DNA of 64,000 nucleotides from Salinisphaera sp. Lineage in GTDB: Bacteria > Pseudomonadota > Gammaproteobacteria > Nevskiales > Salinisphaeraceae. Below the pieces are notes generated by a model, which saw only the letters and a list, made by a program, of their open reading frames with translations, was not told the DNA's origin and made no database searches. The stretch covers positions 53,627 through 117,626 of the forward strand of contig NZ_PBYA01000029.1 in assembly GCF_002729955.1 (NCBI RefSeq), written 5' to 3'. Positions 25,552 through 34,551 of the stretch are shown here, one piece after another (the first letter of the stretch is position 1; every line of letters starts with the position of its first letter). Position numbers and translations under genes: made by a program.

Positions 25552-27186
25552 TCACGGTTCGATCGACAGGTCCTTGCTGTAGTAGGAATCCAGCGGGTTG
25601 CCTTCGAAGCCCTTGACGTAGTCCTTGATCAGATACTTGCTGACATAGAAATAGATCGGAATGATCGGGCTGTCGGCCAGCAGGACCGATTCGGCTTTCT
25701 TCATGGTCTTCATGCGCTCGGGGCCGTCCGGCATATGCGCCTGTTTTTCCTGCAGGCGGTCGTACTCGGCGCTGGCATAGCCGGTACCGTTGAGCCCGAA
25801 CTTCGAATTCATCAGCTCGAAGAAGGTATTCGGATCGTTGTAGTCGCCGATCCAGGCCAGTCGGTAGACCTCGGTGTCGGTGCCCTGGCGCACGCTGTCG
25901 AGAAAGACCTTCCATTCCTCGTTGCGCAGGGTCACCTCGGCCCCGAGTACGCTGCGCCACATCGCCGCGATGACCGAGGCGATCTTCTTGTTGCCTTCAC
26001 CGCTGTTGTAGCGAATCTCCACCGTCAGCGGCTTGTCCTCGGAATACCCCGCCTTTTTGTAGAGTTCCCGGGCCTTGGCCTCACGCTTCGAATCGGACAG
26101 CTTCGCCCATTCGAACTGGGCCCCGGCATAGCCTTCCACCACCGGCGGAATCCAGCCGTGGGCAGGAATTTCGTCGCCGCGGGTGATCTTGTCGACGATA
26201 GTACGCCGGTCGATCGCCATCGACAGCGCCTGGCGCAGCTCCGGGGCATCCTTGAACGGCGGGCGTTTGACGTTCAGGCCGTAGTAGTAGACGCCCAGCG
26301 TCGGCTCGGCGTGCAGCTGGGCCGGAATATGTTTCTTGATCGTCTCCAGCCGCGAGATCGGCACGGTCGTGGCCCAGTCCAGTTCCCCGGCCTGATAGCG
26401 CGACAGCGCCGAGTTCTGATTGGTGATCGGATAGAACTCGACACGGCCGATCGACGTCTCGTCATCACCCCAGTACTCGGGGTTGCGCTCGAGCGCGATC
26501 ATGGAATTCACGCGCCAGCTTTCCATGCGATAGGCGCCGTTGGTGACCGCGTTGCCCGGCTGGCTGAACGCGGCGCCGTACTCTTCGACGGCCGGCCGGT
26601 AGACCGGATAGCTGATGCTGTGCGCCAGCGTGCCCAAAAAATAAGGCGTGGGCGCGGTAAGCGTGATTTCGAGCGTGCGGTCGTCCACGGCGCGTACGCC
26701 CAGCGCCTGCGGCGGCTTGTCGCCAGCGATGATCGCCTTGGCGTTGATGATCGCCGCATGCAGCTGGGCGTAGGGCGAACCGGTGACCGGGTCGACGCTG
26801 CGCCGCAGGCTGTAGACATAGTCCTGCGCGGTCAGCGGCTCGCCGTTGGACCAACGCAGGTCGTCACGCAACTTGAAGGTATAGACCCGCTCCTCGTCGC
26901 CGATCTCCCAGGATTCGGCATCGGCCGACTCGATCGCCCCGCTCGGCGAAATCTGGACCAGGCCCGAATACAGGTCGCGCAGAACGTTGGCCGCGGGCAC
27001 GCTGCGGGCCTGATGCGGGTCCAGGCTCTCCGGCTCGGCGCCGTTGCCGCGACGCAGGACCGTGCTGCCGTCTTCACGGATTTCCGGCGTGCTCTTGACC
27101 GGGAATTTTTCCGATTCGTCGCTGCTGCACGCCGTGATCGACAGCGCAACAAAAAACACACACCCGAACGCTCGAAGCTTGTTCAA
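25552..27186 (-). CDS. oppA: Oligopeptide-binding lipoprotein OppA
   Basis: A periplasmic binding protein of about 544 residues that captures peptides for OppBCDF. From TTG 27186 the N terminus reads MNKLRAFGCVFFVALSITAC, a clean lipoprotein signal with Cys20. A longer in-frame TTG at 27231 would bury that signal. The mature protein follows E. coli OppA closely: RRGNGAEPESLDPHQARS, TFKLRDDLRWSNGEPLTAQD, NAVTNGAYRMESW, GLNVKRPPFKD, PAHGWIPP and SPIIPIYFYV. E. coli OppA is soluble, so the lipid anchor is a difference. It is the first gene of the minus-strand opp run. Confidence 0.93.
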   Translation of the reverse strand: MNKLRAFGCVFFVALSITACSSDESEKFPVKSTPEIREDGSTVLRRGNGAEPESLDPHQARSVPAANVLRDLYSGLVQISPSGAIESADAESWEIGDEERVYTFKLRDDLRWSNGEPLTAQDYVYSLRRSVDPVTGSPYAQLHAAIINAKAIIAGDKPPQALGVRAVDDRTLEITLTAPTPYFLGTLAHSISYPVYRPAVEEYGAAFSQPGNAVTNGAYRMESWRVNSMIALERNPEYWGDDETSIGRVEFYPITNQNSALSRYQAGELDWATTVPISRLETIKKHIPAQLHAEPTLGVYYYGLNVKRPPFKDAPELRQALSMAIDRRTIVDKITRGDEIPAHGWIPPVVEGYAGAQFEWAKLSDSKREAKARELYKKAGYSEDKPLTVEIRYNSGEGNKKIASVIAAMWRSVLGAEVTLRNEEWKVFLDSVRQGTDTEVYRLAWIGDYNDPNTFFELMNSKFGLNGTGYASAEYDRLQEKQAHMPDGPERMKTMKKAESVLLADSPIIPIYFYVSKYLIKDYVKGFEGNPLDSYYSKDLSIEP

Positions 27187-27233
27187 TTTGGCCCCGCAAA
27201 ACCGCTTTCTGATTGACTGCCGGCCGGGCAAGA

Positions 27234-27250
27234 CAGCTGAACGTCAGCTG
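27234..27250. promoter_or_regulatory. Inverted repeat upstream of oppA
   Basis: CAGCTGA (27234-27240) and TCAGCTG (27244-27250) form a perfect seven-base inverted repeat with a three-base centre, about 50 bases upstream of the oppA start. It is a candidate operator or leader hairpin. The remaining gap up to 27439 holds no gene; no convincing promoter consensus was found. Confidence 0.4.
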
Positions 27251-27439
27251 CTGTTCAACGCATTCAAAACAAAGGCCGGTGCATACCCGCGCTATCAACC
27301 CCGCATGAAGATATTTTCATCACGGGTCGCTAGCTAGGTTACACGAATGTTTGCCGCCCAACGCAAGACAACGCGCGGCCGGATACGGCTCAGGGCGAAT
27401 GCCGCCGCGGCCAAACGCTTGCCCGGTTTGGGGCGCCGT

Positions 27440-29353
27440 TCAGGCGCTCTTTGCCAGCTTCATGCCCAGCTTTTTCAGGTGAACCAGCAGCAACGAGATC
27501 GCGGCCGGCGTCATGCCCGGAATACGCGAAGCCTGGCCGATGGTGGCCGGGCGTACGTCCTCGAGCTTGCCGCGCAGTTCGTTGGACAGCCCGGATACCG
27601 CCGCGTAATCCAGGTCGGCCGGCAGGGCGGTGGCTTCGTGCTGGCGCGTCTTTTCGATCTCAGCGCTCTGGCGGGTGATATAGCCCGCGTACTTGGCCTG
27701 GATTTCGACCTGCTCGCCGACCGCTTCCGCGGCCTCGGCGTTGAGGTGCGACAGATCGGGCGCGCCCACGCTTTCAATGGCCACCACACAGGCATGATCC
27801 ACGCCCGGGCGCTTGAGCAGTTCGGCCGCGGGCGTTGCCTGCTTGAGCACGCTGCCCAGAACGCGTTCGCCGCGATCGGCGCCGAAGTCTTCCGGCTTGA
27901 CCACGATCGCCGATAATCGCGCCTGTTCGGCGGCCACCGCGTCGCGCGCCGCCTTGAACGCCGCCCAGCGCGTATCGTCAACCAGCCCCAGCTCCCGGCC
28001 GACGGGGGTCAGGCGCGTATCGGCATTGTCTTCGCGCAGCAGCAGGCGATGCTCGGCGCGCGAGGTGAACATGCGATAGGGCTCGATCGTGCCGCGGGTG
28101 ATCAGATCGTCGACGAGCACGCCCAGATAGGCTTCGTCGCGGCGCGGCCACCAGGCGCTTTCGCCGGCCACCGCCCGAGCGGCGTTGAGCCCGGCCAGCA
28201 GGCCCTGGGCGGCGGCTTCTTCATAGCCGGTGGTGCCGTTGATCTGGCCGGCGAAATACAGCCCGGCAATGGCCCGGGTTTCCAGCGTGTAGGAAAGCGC
28301 CCGCGGATCGAAATAATCGTATTCGATGGCATAACCCGGCCGGGTGATATGCGCGTTCTCGAAGCCGGCGATCGAGCGTACGACCTTCTGCTGGGTTTCG
28401 AACGACAGGCTGGTGGAAATACCGTTGGGATAGACCTCGGCCGAGGTCAGGCCCTCCGGCTCGATGAAGATCTGATGTGAGGCCTTGTCGGCGAAGCGCA
28501 CCACCTTGTCCTCGATCGAGGGGCAATAGCGCGGGCCCACCGAATCGATCTGCCCGGAGTACATGGCCGATTCGCCAATGTTGTCGGCGATGATCCGATG
28601 GGTGGTTTCGTTGGTATAGGTGATATGACAGCTCACCTGGCGCGGATGCTCGCCGCGCTCGCCCATGAACGAAAACCCCGGCGCGGGCTCGTCGCCCGGC
28701 TGTTCGGCCAGCTGCGAATAGTCGATGCTCTTGGCATCGATACGCGGCGGCGTGCCGGTCTTGAGCCGGCCCACCGGCAGGTCCAGCGCGCGCAGGCGCT
28801 CGGATAACGCATTCGAGGGCGCATCCCCCGCGCGACCGCCGCCGAAGCGCTTGTGGCCGATATGAATGGTGCCGCCCAGAAACGTGCCCACCGTCAGCAC
28901 CACCGTGGGTGCATGAAAGGCCAGGCCCATGGTGGTCATCACGCCGGCCACCCGATCGCCATCGACGATCAGATCGGCCACCGACTGCTGGAACAACGCC
29001 AGATTGGGCGTGTTCTCGACCATCGAGCGCACGGCGGCCTTGTAGAGCGCACGATCGGCCTGGGCACGGGTCGCGCGTACCGCCGGTCCCTTGCGGGCGT
29101 TAAGCGTGCGAAACTGAATGCCACCGCGATCGGCGGCCCGGGCCATGACGCCGCCCAGGGCATCGATTTCACGCACCAGATGGCCCTTGCCGATACCGCC
29201 AATGGCCGGATTGCAGGACATCTGGCCGATGGTTTCGATATTGTCGGTCAAAAGCAGCGTACGCGCGCCCATACGGGCAGCGGCGGTGGCCGCTTCGGTG
29301 CCGGCATGGCCGCCGCCGACCACGATGACGTCGAAATCGGTCTGCGTGTTCAT
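27440..29353 (-). CDS. mnmG: tRNA uridine-34 5-carboxymethylaminomethyl modification enzyme MnmG (GidA)
   Basis: The FAD-dependent partner of MnmE, modifying the wobble uridine of several tRNAs; 637 residues, the normal length. The N-terminal dinucleotide site is [14 protein letters not shown]. Further family marks are [43 protein letters not shown], the catalytic-cysteine regions SCHITYTN and [28 protein letters not shown] and the C-terminal helical domain with [21 protein letters not shown] 29353 opens the family start [15 protein letters not shown]. In many bacteria rsmG and parAB follow; here oppA and its upstream region follow instead. Confidence 0.98.
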   Translation of the reverse strand: MNTQTDFDVIVVGGGHAGTEAATAAARMGARTLLLTDNIETIGQMSCNPAIGGIGKGHLVREIDALGGVMARAADRGGIQFRTLNARKGPAVRATRAQADRALYKAAVRSMVENTPNLALFQQSVADLIVDGDRVAGVMTTMGLAFHAPTVVLTVGTFLGGTIHIGHKRFGGGRAGDAPSNALSERLRALDLPVGRLKTGTPPRIDAKSIDYSQLAEQPGDEPAPGFSFMGERGEHPRQVSCHITYTNETTHRIIADNIGESAMYSGQIDSVGPRYCPSIEDKVVRFADKASHQIFIEPEGLTSAEVYPNGISTSLSFETQQKVVRSIAGFENAHITRPGYAIEYDYFDPRALSYTLETRAIAGLYFAGQINGTTGYEEAAAQGLLAGLNAARAVAGESAWWPRRDEAYLGVLVDDLITRGTIEPYRMFTSRAEHRLLLREDNADTRLTPVGRELGLVDDTRWAAFKAARDAVAAEQARLSAIVVKPEDFGADRGERVLGSVLKQATPAAELLKRPGVDHACVVAIESVGAPDLSHLNAEAAEAVGEQVEIQAKYAGYITRQSAEIEKTRQHEATALPADLDYAAVSGLSNELRGKLEDVRPATIGQASRIPGMTPAAISLLLVHLKKLGMKLAKSA

Positions 29354-29548
29354 TGCGCGCTCCCGCGACATGGCCGCGGTCGAATTGGAAAACCCGGTAT
29401 TTTAACGTGTTTTGTGCTTCATTTGCGTTGCGCGAAGATTTCTGGCTTCGCCCCTACGATCGGGCGTGGGTTCATCGATCGATGCCACCGGCGCGACCGC
29501 CGTCGAAATCGCTCGTCTCACACGCCGCGAGCGACTTGCAAGCCTGGA

Positions 29549-30937
29549 TCAAAGCCGCTCGCGGGCAGCCTCGAACTGGTCGACCATGGCTTTCCAGCCG
29601 ATCTGGTTGCGGCCGTTGAGCGTAAGCCGCCCGGCCTCGATCGTGAGCCGCAAACGATAGGCCGCGCCGTCGTCGATCGATTCGATCAGGTTCTGTTGCA
29701 CCAGTTCGGCCAGGGCCCGATCGATATCGGCGTCTTCGATGGTCTCGGGCGCCCGCCCGCTGGCCTGCATTACCTGAACGGTCAGATCACGGGCCAGGCC
29801 CGCCGGCACCCGGGTTTCGAAGTCCACGTCCAGCTGGGAAACCACGTCCGCCAGCAGGCGGGCGCGGCGCATCTTTTCGGGGGCCTGAACGCGCAGCGCC
29901 AGACGGACATCGCCTTGAGGCGTGGTCAGACGCAGGCGCGGTATCTCGATACGCGGGCCGCCTTCCAGCAGCGCGGGCAGCGTCTCGCGGTACAGCTCGG
30001 CCCGGGCGGCTTCATTGATCGCGCCGGTGTCGGCATTGCGCATTCGACCGAGCTGGGCGGCCAGCGCATGCCAGGCATGCAAATCCAGATCGGCCACCCG
30101 GGCTTCCAGCGCCAACGGGCCATATGCCTCGTTGTCGAACACCGCGCGCGCGATCCTGCCATCCAGGCGTGCGCTGAGACGGCCCGGCGCGCCGGGCAGG
30201 CTTTGCCATTGCCAGGCCAGCGTCTTCAGCAGCAATGCCTGTCCGAGCCCGTCTGCCAGGCTCAACGAACGCGCGCGTACCGTGCCGCTGCCCCCAGCAT
30301 CGAGCCGTGCGTCGAGTTCATGCCAGGCCAGCTGTCCGCCGTCGGCGCCGACGATGCTGAACTCCGGGGCATTCGCGTCCAGGGCGAGCGAGCCGCCGCT
30401 CAGCGGTATCCGTACGTCAGCCTCGATCGGCGCGGTTTCGATATGGGCCAGCAGCCGATCGCGCGAAATATCCAGCGTGCGCCCGTCGAAGCGCAGCCGC
30501 GAGCGAGCCACCCCGTCGAACCCGACCCGCGTCAACACCTTCAGGGGCGCCAGGGCCGGCTCGAACACGCGCCTGGGCCAAAGAGACGCCAGATCGATAT
30601 CGGTTACGCCCACACCCAGGCTGGGTTCGAAGCCTTCGTCGCGGGCCAACGGCGCACCGAACGGCAGCGGGCCGTGATGAATGCGGGTATGCACAGTGGT
30701 GCCGGCACAGGGCGGCGCGCTGCACAGCGGTGGTGCGAGCTCGAGGCGCATGGTCGCCGTGGAACTGAACCAGCCACGCTCGAACCGGGCCTGGGTGACT
30801 CGAGTCACGCCGGGACGGTCGAGACGGGCAACGACGCCGGCGAACTCGCGCTCCAGATAAAGTCCGACCAGCGCCGGCGCGGCCGCGGCCAGTACGAGCA
30901 GCGCCAGCACGCCCAGAATCAGGGTCCTGCGAATCAT
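29549..30937 (-). CDS. DUF945 (YdgA-like) membrane-anchored protein
   Basis: A 462-residue protein anchored by one N-terminal helix (about 4-24), the rest periplasmic. It shows the repeated amphipathic pattern of the DUF945/YdgA family, with marks such as GWFSSTATMRLEL, IHHGPLPFG, and the C-terminal DADIDRALAELVQQNLIE and GRLTLNGRNQIGW. YdgA-type proteins resemble AsmA-like beta proteins and have no settled function. Start ATG 30937 opens the anchor. It lies downstream of the GFA-domain gene by 10 bases, so the two are probably cotranscribed. The 195-base gap to mnmG holds no gene. Confidence 0.75.
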   Translation of the reverse strand: MIRRTLILGVLALLVLAAAAPALVGLYLEREFAGVVARLDRPGVTRVTQARFERGWFSSTATMRLELAPPLCSAPPCAGTTVHTRIHHGPLPFGAPLARDEGFEPSLGVGVTDIDLASLWPRRVFEPALAPLKVLTRVGFDGVARSRLRFDGRTLDISRDRLLAHIETAPIEADVRIPLSGGSLALDANAPEFSIVGADGGQLAWHELDARLDAGGSGTVRARSLSLADGLGQALLLKTLAWQWQSLPGAPGRLSARLDGRIARAVFDNEAYGPLALEARVADLDLHAWHALAAQLGRMRNADTGAINEAARAELYRETLPALLEGGPRIEIPRLRLTTPQGDVRLALRVQAPEKMRRARLLADVVSQLDVDFETRVPAGLARDLTVQVMQASGRAPETIEDADIDRALAELVQQNLIESIDDGAAYRLRLTIEAGRLTLNGRNQIGWKAMVDQFEAARERL

Positions 30938-30947
30938 GCGGCGTCCA

Positions 30948-31355
30948 TCACTGCGCTTTCGGCCGCGGGCCAGCAAAACGCGGCGCTGCGTCGTCGCCAT
31001 CCCACCAGGACGCGGCATCGGCGGTGAATGCGTGGCTGGCAATACCCACCGCCGGCGCACGATCGAGCGTGCCCGCGCGTACGCGCACCGTTTCCGGTGC
31101 ATCGTCGCGACGGCTGATCAGCGGCGAACCGCAGCGGCCGCAGAACAGGCGGTGCTTGCCCGGCGAGGATTCATGGCTACGAATATGCGCCTGGCCGCCC
31201 TGCCATTCGAAACAGCTTCGATCGACCGGGATATTGGTCGCAAACGGCCCGCCCTGGGCTTTCTGGCAGCTATGGCAATGACAGACCTGGATATCCGCAA
31301 GCGGGCCGGTAATCGCATAGCGTATGGCGCCACACAGACAGCCGCCTTCGATCAT
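30948..31355 (-). CDS. GFA/CENP-V-domain zinc protein
   Basis: A 135-residue protein of the glutathione-dependent formaldehyde-activating (GFA) fold. The zinc ligands are plain: Cys6 and Cys8 (GGCLCGA), Cys25, Cys27 and Cys30 (VCHCHSC), and Cys72 and Cys75 (FCGRCGSP). Most members have no proven enzyme activity; binding of glutathione adducts is the common suggestion. ATG 31355 is the start. Confidence 0.88.
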   Translation of the reverse strand: MIEGGCLCGAIRYAITGPLADIQVCHCHSCQKAQGGPFATNIPVDRSCFEWQGGQAHIRSHESSPGKHRLFCGRCGSPLISRRDDAPETVRVRAGTLDRAPAVGIASHAFTADAASWWDGDDAAPRFAGPRPKAQ

Positions 31356-31449
31356 GATCGCGCCTCGTCATGGAAATCGAGCACGGCACCCATCATAGAA
31401 CCGGCCCCGGCATAATGCATGCTGGCACAAACCTTGTTTCTGCAAACCC

Positions 31450-33165
31450 ATGCCTGATGCAAGCTCTTCCAACCCCGCGCCACGTCAGCCGCTGATCGAC
31501 TGGCTCGACCCGCTTTACGGCGAAGCCTCCGCGACCGACTGCGTGGACCGCGCGGCCACGGCGGCCCTGCGCCACGGCCTGCCGATCGAAGCGGCCACGC
31601 CGATCGATCAGGCCTTCAACGTGATGATCACCTATGGCGATATCGTCCAGCGCCCGGGGGAAGCGCCGCTGGCCACGCTGAAGGCCTTCATGGCCGAGCA
31701 TCTGGCCGATTCGATCGCCGCGATCCATATCCTGCCCTTCTATCCACACAGCTCGGACGACGGCTTTTCGGTGATGGACTACCGCGCCGTCGACCCGCAG
31801 CTGGGCAACTGGGGCGATGTGGCCTCACTCGGCGACGATCATCCGCTGATGTTCGATCTCGTGCTCAACCACGCCTCGCGCAAGGGCCAGTGGTTTGCCA
31901 ATTACCTCGCCGACGTCGATCCCGGCCGCGATTATTTCATCGAGGTCGATCCGGCCGCCGACCTGCGGGCGGTGGTGCGTCCGCGCAGTACGCCGCTGCT
32001 CGCCGAGGTGGCCACCACCCGCGGCACCCGGCATCTGTGGGCGACGTTCTCGGAAGACCAGATCGACCTGAACTTTGCCAACCCGATGGTGCTGTCGGAA
32101 TTCATCGACATCATCTTCGAATACGTCGCCCGTGGCGCGCGGCTGCTACGCCTGGATGCGGTGGCCTTTCTCTGGAAAGACATTGGCGGGCCCTGTATTC
32201 ACCTGCCCCAGACTCATCGGCTGATCAAGTTCCTGCGCGCGCTGCTGGCCCACTATGCGCCCGGCGTGCAGCTGATTACCGAAACCAACGTGCCGCATGT
32301 GGAGAACATCTCCTATCTCGTGGACGGCGACGAGGCCCATGTGGCCTACCAGTTCGCCCTGCCGCCGCTGGTTGCCGATGCCCTGCTCACCGGCGACGCG
32401 AGCACGCTCAGCCACTGGGCGCGCAGCCTGCCGGCCCTGCCCGAGGGCTGTCATTTCCTGAATTTCACCGCCAGCCATGACGGCATCGGCCTGCGCGCGG
32501 TGGAATCGATTCTCGAGCCCGAGTCCATCACCGCACTGGTGGACACCGTTCGCGAGCGTGGCGGCTTCGTGTCCACCCGTGCCGTCGCCGACGGCTCGCA
32601 CAAGCCCTACGAACTCAATATTTCCTACTACGATCTGCTCGCCGCCGCGCCCGAACGCGATACGCCGCTGCATATCGAACGCTTTATCTGCAGTCAGGCG
32701 ATCGCCATGGCACTCGCCGGTATTCCCGCGCTGTATTTCCATAGCCTGACCGCGACCCACAACGACTTGGCACGGGTGGAGGAAAGCGGTCGCTATCGCA
32801 CCATCAACCGCCGCAAGTGGGACGCCGGCGAGCTGGATTATCAGTTGGCCAGCCAGAGCCATCACGCCACCGTCTTCGCACGCCTGAAGCACCTGCTGGC
32901 GGTGCGGGCACGCCAGCCCGCCCTGCATCCGGATGCCGCCCAAACGCTGGTGGATCTCGGTCCGCATTTGTTCGCCGTGCAGCGCCGTGGCCAAGGCCAG
33001 ACGCTGCTGGCACTGCATAACGTCACCGATCGGCCGGTCAAGGTGCCTGCCCATGTGCTGCCCGAGGCGCGCCTGCGACGCAACGTGGTCGCCGCCAGCG
33101 AAATCAGCGGCTCAAGCCGCTCGATTACGCTGGGCCCGTACGAAGTGGCCTGGATCAGCGACTAA
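31450..33165 (+). CDS. GH13 subfamily 18 glycoside phosphorylase, probable glucosylglycerate phosphorylase
   Basis: A 571-residue cytoplasmic enzyme related to sucrose phosphorylase, cleaving an alpha-glucoside with phosphate to give glucose-1-phosphate. The nucleophile is Asp236 in RLLRLDAVAF, the acid/base Glu278 in LITETNVPH, and the stabiliser Asp344 in TASHDGIGLR. The wording around them (ITETNVPHVENISYL, HDGIGLRAVE) is closer to glucosylglycerate phosphorylases than to sucrose phosphorylases, and gpgS and its phosphatase are next door. It would return stored glucosylglycerate to glucose-1-phosphate and glycerate. Substrate choice is inferred; sucrose is the alternative. Its stop overlaps the convergent cyclase stop by four bases. 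Confidence 0.85.
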   Translation: MPDASSSNPAPRQPLIDWLDPLYGEASATDCVDRAATAALRHGLPIEAATPIDQAFNVMITYGDIVQRPGEAPLATLKAFMAEHLADSIAAIHILPFYPHSSDDGFSVMDYRAVDPQLGNWGDVASLGDDHPLMFDLVLNHASRKGQWFANYLADVDPGRDYFIEVDPAADLRAVVRPRSTPLLAEVATTRGTRHLWATFSEDQIDLNFANPMVLSEFIDIIFEYVARGARLLRLDAVAFLWKDIGGPCIHLPQTHRLIKFLRALLAHYAPGVQLITETNVPHVENISYLVDGDEAHVAYQFALPPLVADALLTGDASTLSHWARSLPALPEGCHFLNFTASHDGIGLRAVESILEPESITALVDTVRERGGFVSTRAVADGSHKPYELNISYYDLLAAAPERDTPLHIERFICSQAIAMALAGIPALYFHSLTATHNDLARVEESGRYRTINRRKWDAGELDYQLASQSHHATVFARLKHLLAVRARQPALHPDAAQTLVDLGPHLFAVQRRGQGQTLLALHNVTDRPVKVPAHVLPEARLRRNVVAASEISGSSRSITLGPYEVAWISD

Positions 33166-34457
33166 CCGGCGCGCCCACGGCCGCGCCCACGCCTGCTCAC
33201 CGGCTGCTGCGAGTCCTCCTTGTCGCCCTGGATCCGGTCGAAGTGACCCACCGCCACGCGGTTGCGCCCCTGGGCCTTGGCGTCGTAGAGCAGCTGGTCG
33301 GCACAGGAAAGCACCGAGGACAGGGAATCGCGATCCTGCGGCTGCGCGACATGACACAGACCAATGCTGACGGTAACTACCGATGCGACATCCGAGGTCG
33401 CATGCGAGATCGCAGCCTGTTCGACGGCGGCGCGCAGCGCCTCGGCATGCACTTCGAGCTTGTGCTGATCGCCCTCGATCCAGAACGCCACGAATTCTTC
33501 TCCACCGTAGCGACCGCATACGTCAAGCGGGCGCCGGGCATGGGATCCGATCACGCTCGCGACCTTCTGCAAGGCCTCATCGCCGGCCGGATGACCGTAG
33601 TGATTGTTGTAGGCACCGAACTTGTCGATATCGATCATGGCCAGGCCATAGTCGGCACGCACACGCACGGCATGGGCATGGGCGGTGGCCAGCGCGTTTT
33701 CCAGGGCATGCCGGTTGAGCAGCCCGGTCAAGCCATCATGGCGGGCGACGAGCTGCAACAGCTGTCGATCGAGCCAGCTGCGCCGCAGCACGTATTCGTT
33801 GCTGTATTGCAGGTAGATCGCGAAAAGGGCGAGCACGCCTGCGGCGGCAAGATGGTAATAGTCGGCCGGGCTGGAATTCACCACCCAGACCTCGGTTGCC
33901 AGCGTAATCACGACCAGCAGCAACGCTGCCGGCAATATCAGCCAGGAGCGCACCCGTCCGAGCGCGACCACCGCGACCAGTGCGGCGCCCAGGAACTCGA
34001 TCGGAAAATCGGCACCGTAGCGGTTGAGCAGGATATGGTTGGCCAGCAGCCCGATGCTCACGATGGCGAACTGGCCGGTGATTACATACTCGGTGATCGC
34101 CGACCGCCGACAGCAAATGCACCACAGCAGTGCAGCCAGGATCACCGGGCATAGCAAGCCGATGAGCAGCCCGCGCGAATAGCCGGCCGCGGCCAACGGC
34201 ACGCCAAAAAACGTGGTATCGAGCAGCGGGCTGATCAACAGCACGATCAGGGCGAGCACCAGCAGGGCAACCCGATTGACCAGCGCCGCTTCGTTGTTGT
34301 GCTGGCGAAAGGCCTGCTCAAGCGTCGGCTGAAAACGCAGCGAGCCGAAGCCGTCCTCCAGCTGCTGGCGGATCAGGCCGACCATTTCGGGGCCCGACTG
34401 TGTTTTTTCGATTTCTCGCGAGCTCGCTAGGGCGTTGGTATTGGACAACGTCGCCAT
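33162..34457 (-). CDS. Membrane diguanylate cyclase (GGEEF) with I-site
   Basis: A 431-residue inner-membrane protein making cyclic di-GMP. About six transmembrane helices lie between residues 62 and 215. The GGDEF domain (about 235-405) has the active-site GGEEF in CGRYGGEEFVAFW. Five residues before it is RPLD, a match to the RxxD inhibitory site, so product inhibition is likely. Substrate motifs DGLTGLLNRHAL and IDIDKFGAYNNHYGH are intact. The tail is basic (SRRGRGRGRAG). ATG 34457 has AGGA upstream. It lies between the glucosylglycerate phosphorylase and gpgS. The sensor region is a plain helical bundle with no recognisable ligand domain. Confidence 0.92.
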   Translation of the reverse strand: MATLSNTNALASSREIEKTQSGPEMVGLIRQQLEDGFGSLRFQPTLEQAFRQHNNEAALVNRVALLVLALIVLLISPLLDTTFFGVPLAAAGYSRGLLIGLLCPVILAALLWCICCRRSAITEYVITGQFAIVSIGLLANHILLNRYGADFPIEFLGAALVAVVALGRVRSWLILPAALLLVVITLATEVWVVNSSPADYYHLAAAGVLALFAIYLQYSNEYVLRRSWLDRQLLQLVARHDGLTGLLNRHALENALATAHAHAVRVRADYGLAMIDIDKFGAYNNHYGHPAGDEALQKVASVIGSHARRPLDVCGRYGGEEFVAFWIEGDQHKLEVHAEALRAAVEQAAISHATSDVASVVTVSIGLCHVAQPQDRDSLSSVLSCADQLLYDAKAQGRNRVAVGHFDRIQGDKEDSQQPVSRRGRGRGRAG

Positions 34458-34470
34458 GAAAGGGGTCCTT

Positions 34471-34519
34471 GCACGCTTTTTTGCGTGCTTTCATAACACG
34501 GTGCAGCGTGACGCGCTGC
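34471..34519. other. Two small stem-loops between gpgS and the cyclase gene
   Basis: GCACGC (34471-34476) pairs with GCGTGC (34483-34488) around a T6 loop, 13 bases before the cyclase start on the minus strand. GCAGCG (34503-34508) pairs with CGCTGC (34514-34519). They may mark the 3' end of the gpgS message or shape the cyclase leader. Neither has a terminator-like T tract for minus-strand transcription. Confidence 0.35.
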
Positions 34520-34551
34520 TTAACAGCCACGCATGCGCTACACCGGCAGAC

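Noticed and set aside
28853..31027. Very long open frame (over 700 codons) on the plus strand opposite mnmG and the DUF945 gene
   Set aside because: It is a mirror of high-GC codon use in the real minus-strand genes; its translation is His/Arg/Gly-rich with no domain, and it crosses a gene boundary.
31450..33165. Sucrose phosphorylase as the first choice
   Set aside because: The acid/base and third-Asp motifs and the gpgS neighbourhood favour glucosylglycerate; sucrose is kept as an alternative in the entry.
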